A stretch of 50,851 nucleotides of DNA, from positions 1-50,851 of the forward strand of contig DATGJN010000017.1 of NCBI GenBank assembly GCA_035295165.1. The letters are read 5' to 3'. How positions within the stretch are numbered: the first letter of the stretch is position 1; every line of letters starts with the position of its first letter. Origin of the DNA: a bacterium (GTDB lineage: Bacteria; Sysuimicrobiota; Sysuimicrobiia; Sysuimicrobiales; Segetimicrobiaceae). Of the stretch, positions 50,601 through 50,851 are shown piece by piece. The translations under genes and the position numbers were made by a program. Under the pieces are notes generated by a model. The model saw only the letters and a program-made list of their open reading frames with translations, had not been told where the DNA came from and searched no databases.

Positions 50601-50851
50601 GGTGTCGTGCGTCCTTCGAGCACCTGAAGCTGCGCGGCGAACTCGGCGACCTTTGACTTCGTTGCCTCGTCCTCGCCGTGCCGTCTGGCGAGCTCCGTGT
50701 TGAGCGCGACAATCTGCTCGCGGAGCGACTCCTTGGCTGTCTCCGCGACCGGCGGCGCGGTCGACAACGCCGGACGCGGTCCCCACCGCCGTTCGCTCCA
50801 GTACTCGCGCCACGTTGGCAGTGCGCCCCGGCCCTCGACACGCGCGGCTTC
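50597..50851 (-). CDS. Partial phage protein, C-terminal part
   Basis: The minus-strand frame is open from the right edge of the window to a TGA at 50597-50599, which overlaps the ATG of the next gene. The visible 84 residues include ALPTWREYWSERRWGPRPAL and a helical, coiled-coil-like end (ESLREQIVALNTELARRHGE, then AEFAAQLQVLEGRTTP). The N-terminus lies outside the window. No family recognised; tight coupling places it in the packaging operon. Confidence 0.6.
   Translation of the reverse strand, partial: EAARVEGRGALPTWREYWSERRWGPRPALSTAPPVAETAKESLREQIVALNTELARRHGEDEATKSKVAEFAAQLQVLEGRTTP

Noticed and set aside
1-50851. CRISPR array, rRNA operon or other tRNA genes
   Set aside because: No regularly spaced repeats of CRISPR type, no conserved rRNA segments and no further cloverleaf with TTCAAAT/TTCGA arm were seen by eye.

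Overview
The window is GC-rich bacterial chromosomal DNA, probably from an uncultured soil or groundwater organism. The Crp/Fnr regulator and the small stress proteins resemble those of Methylomirabilota/Rokubacteria. That placement comes from remembered family resemblance, not from a marker gene. No rRNA or CRISPR array is visible.

Region 1 (1-15.5 kb) is an ordinary chromosomal segment carrying mostly envelope and stress genes: a truncated SPFH/band-7 protein, a phosphoglucomutase with codon use unlike its neighbours, FabZ, a three-BON-domain protein, a mechanosensitive-channel-like membrane protein, AsmA, a Crp/Fnr regulator, a GlsB/YeaQ-type protein, an AI-2E-family transporter, small membrane or exported proteins, a split DUF881 gene, an Xre/MbcA-type protein and an RNA polymerase omega-subunit gene. 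It contains a complete IS630-family element (9268-10389) with TA duplication and a -1 slippery run. A complete IS5-family element (16010-17322, TTAG duplication) lies at its right border.

Region 2 (about 17.3-34.9 kb) looks like a defence island. Degraded sequence, including a copper nitrite reductase/multicopper oxidase remnant with its terminator, surrounds a divergent pair of transcription units. To the left is a 579-aa protein of unknown function with a weak nuclease-like motif. To the right are a PD-(D/E)XK nuclease (21431-22312), a 1795-aa fusion of a DEDDh exonuclease, a DinG/XPD-type Fe-S helicase and a RecQ helicase (22482-27869), and, 4 bp later, a 1941-aa sacsin/Hsp90-like ATPase (27874-33699). 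I do not recognise this combination as a named system. It is the best candidate here for an undescribed nucleic-acid-targeting defence system. A small HExxH metallopeptidase-like protein lies downstream on the other strand.

Region 3 (about 35.0-50.9 kb) is an integrated phage or phage-like element. It abuts a tRNA-Pro(GGG)-like sequence (35034-35108) that is probably the attachment site. A tyrosine integrase lies beside it, followed on the minus strand by an RHH-like protein, an excisionase-like HTH protein, a ParB-methyltransferase fusion and two DNA-binding-like proteins. A cargo block follows: a zinc-ribbon/PIN-like protein, an unknown protein, a HEPN protein overlapping a beta-flower protein, and a small basic protein. 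Divergently, a serine recombinase overlaps a 1005-aa N6-adenine methyltransferase. The terminase block (small-subunit-like, large subunit and small zinc-ribbon proteins) runs to the right window edge, where a further gene is cut.

In short: a housekeeping flank, a transposon-bordered relic zone holding a multi-gene helicase/nuclease/ATPase locus, then a mosaic prophage or satellite carrying its own methyltransferases and HEPN/PIN-type candidates.
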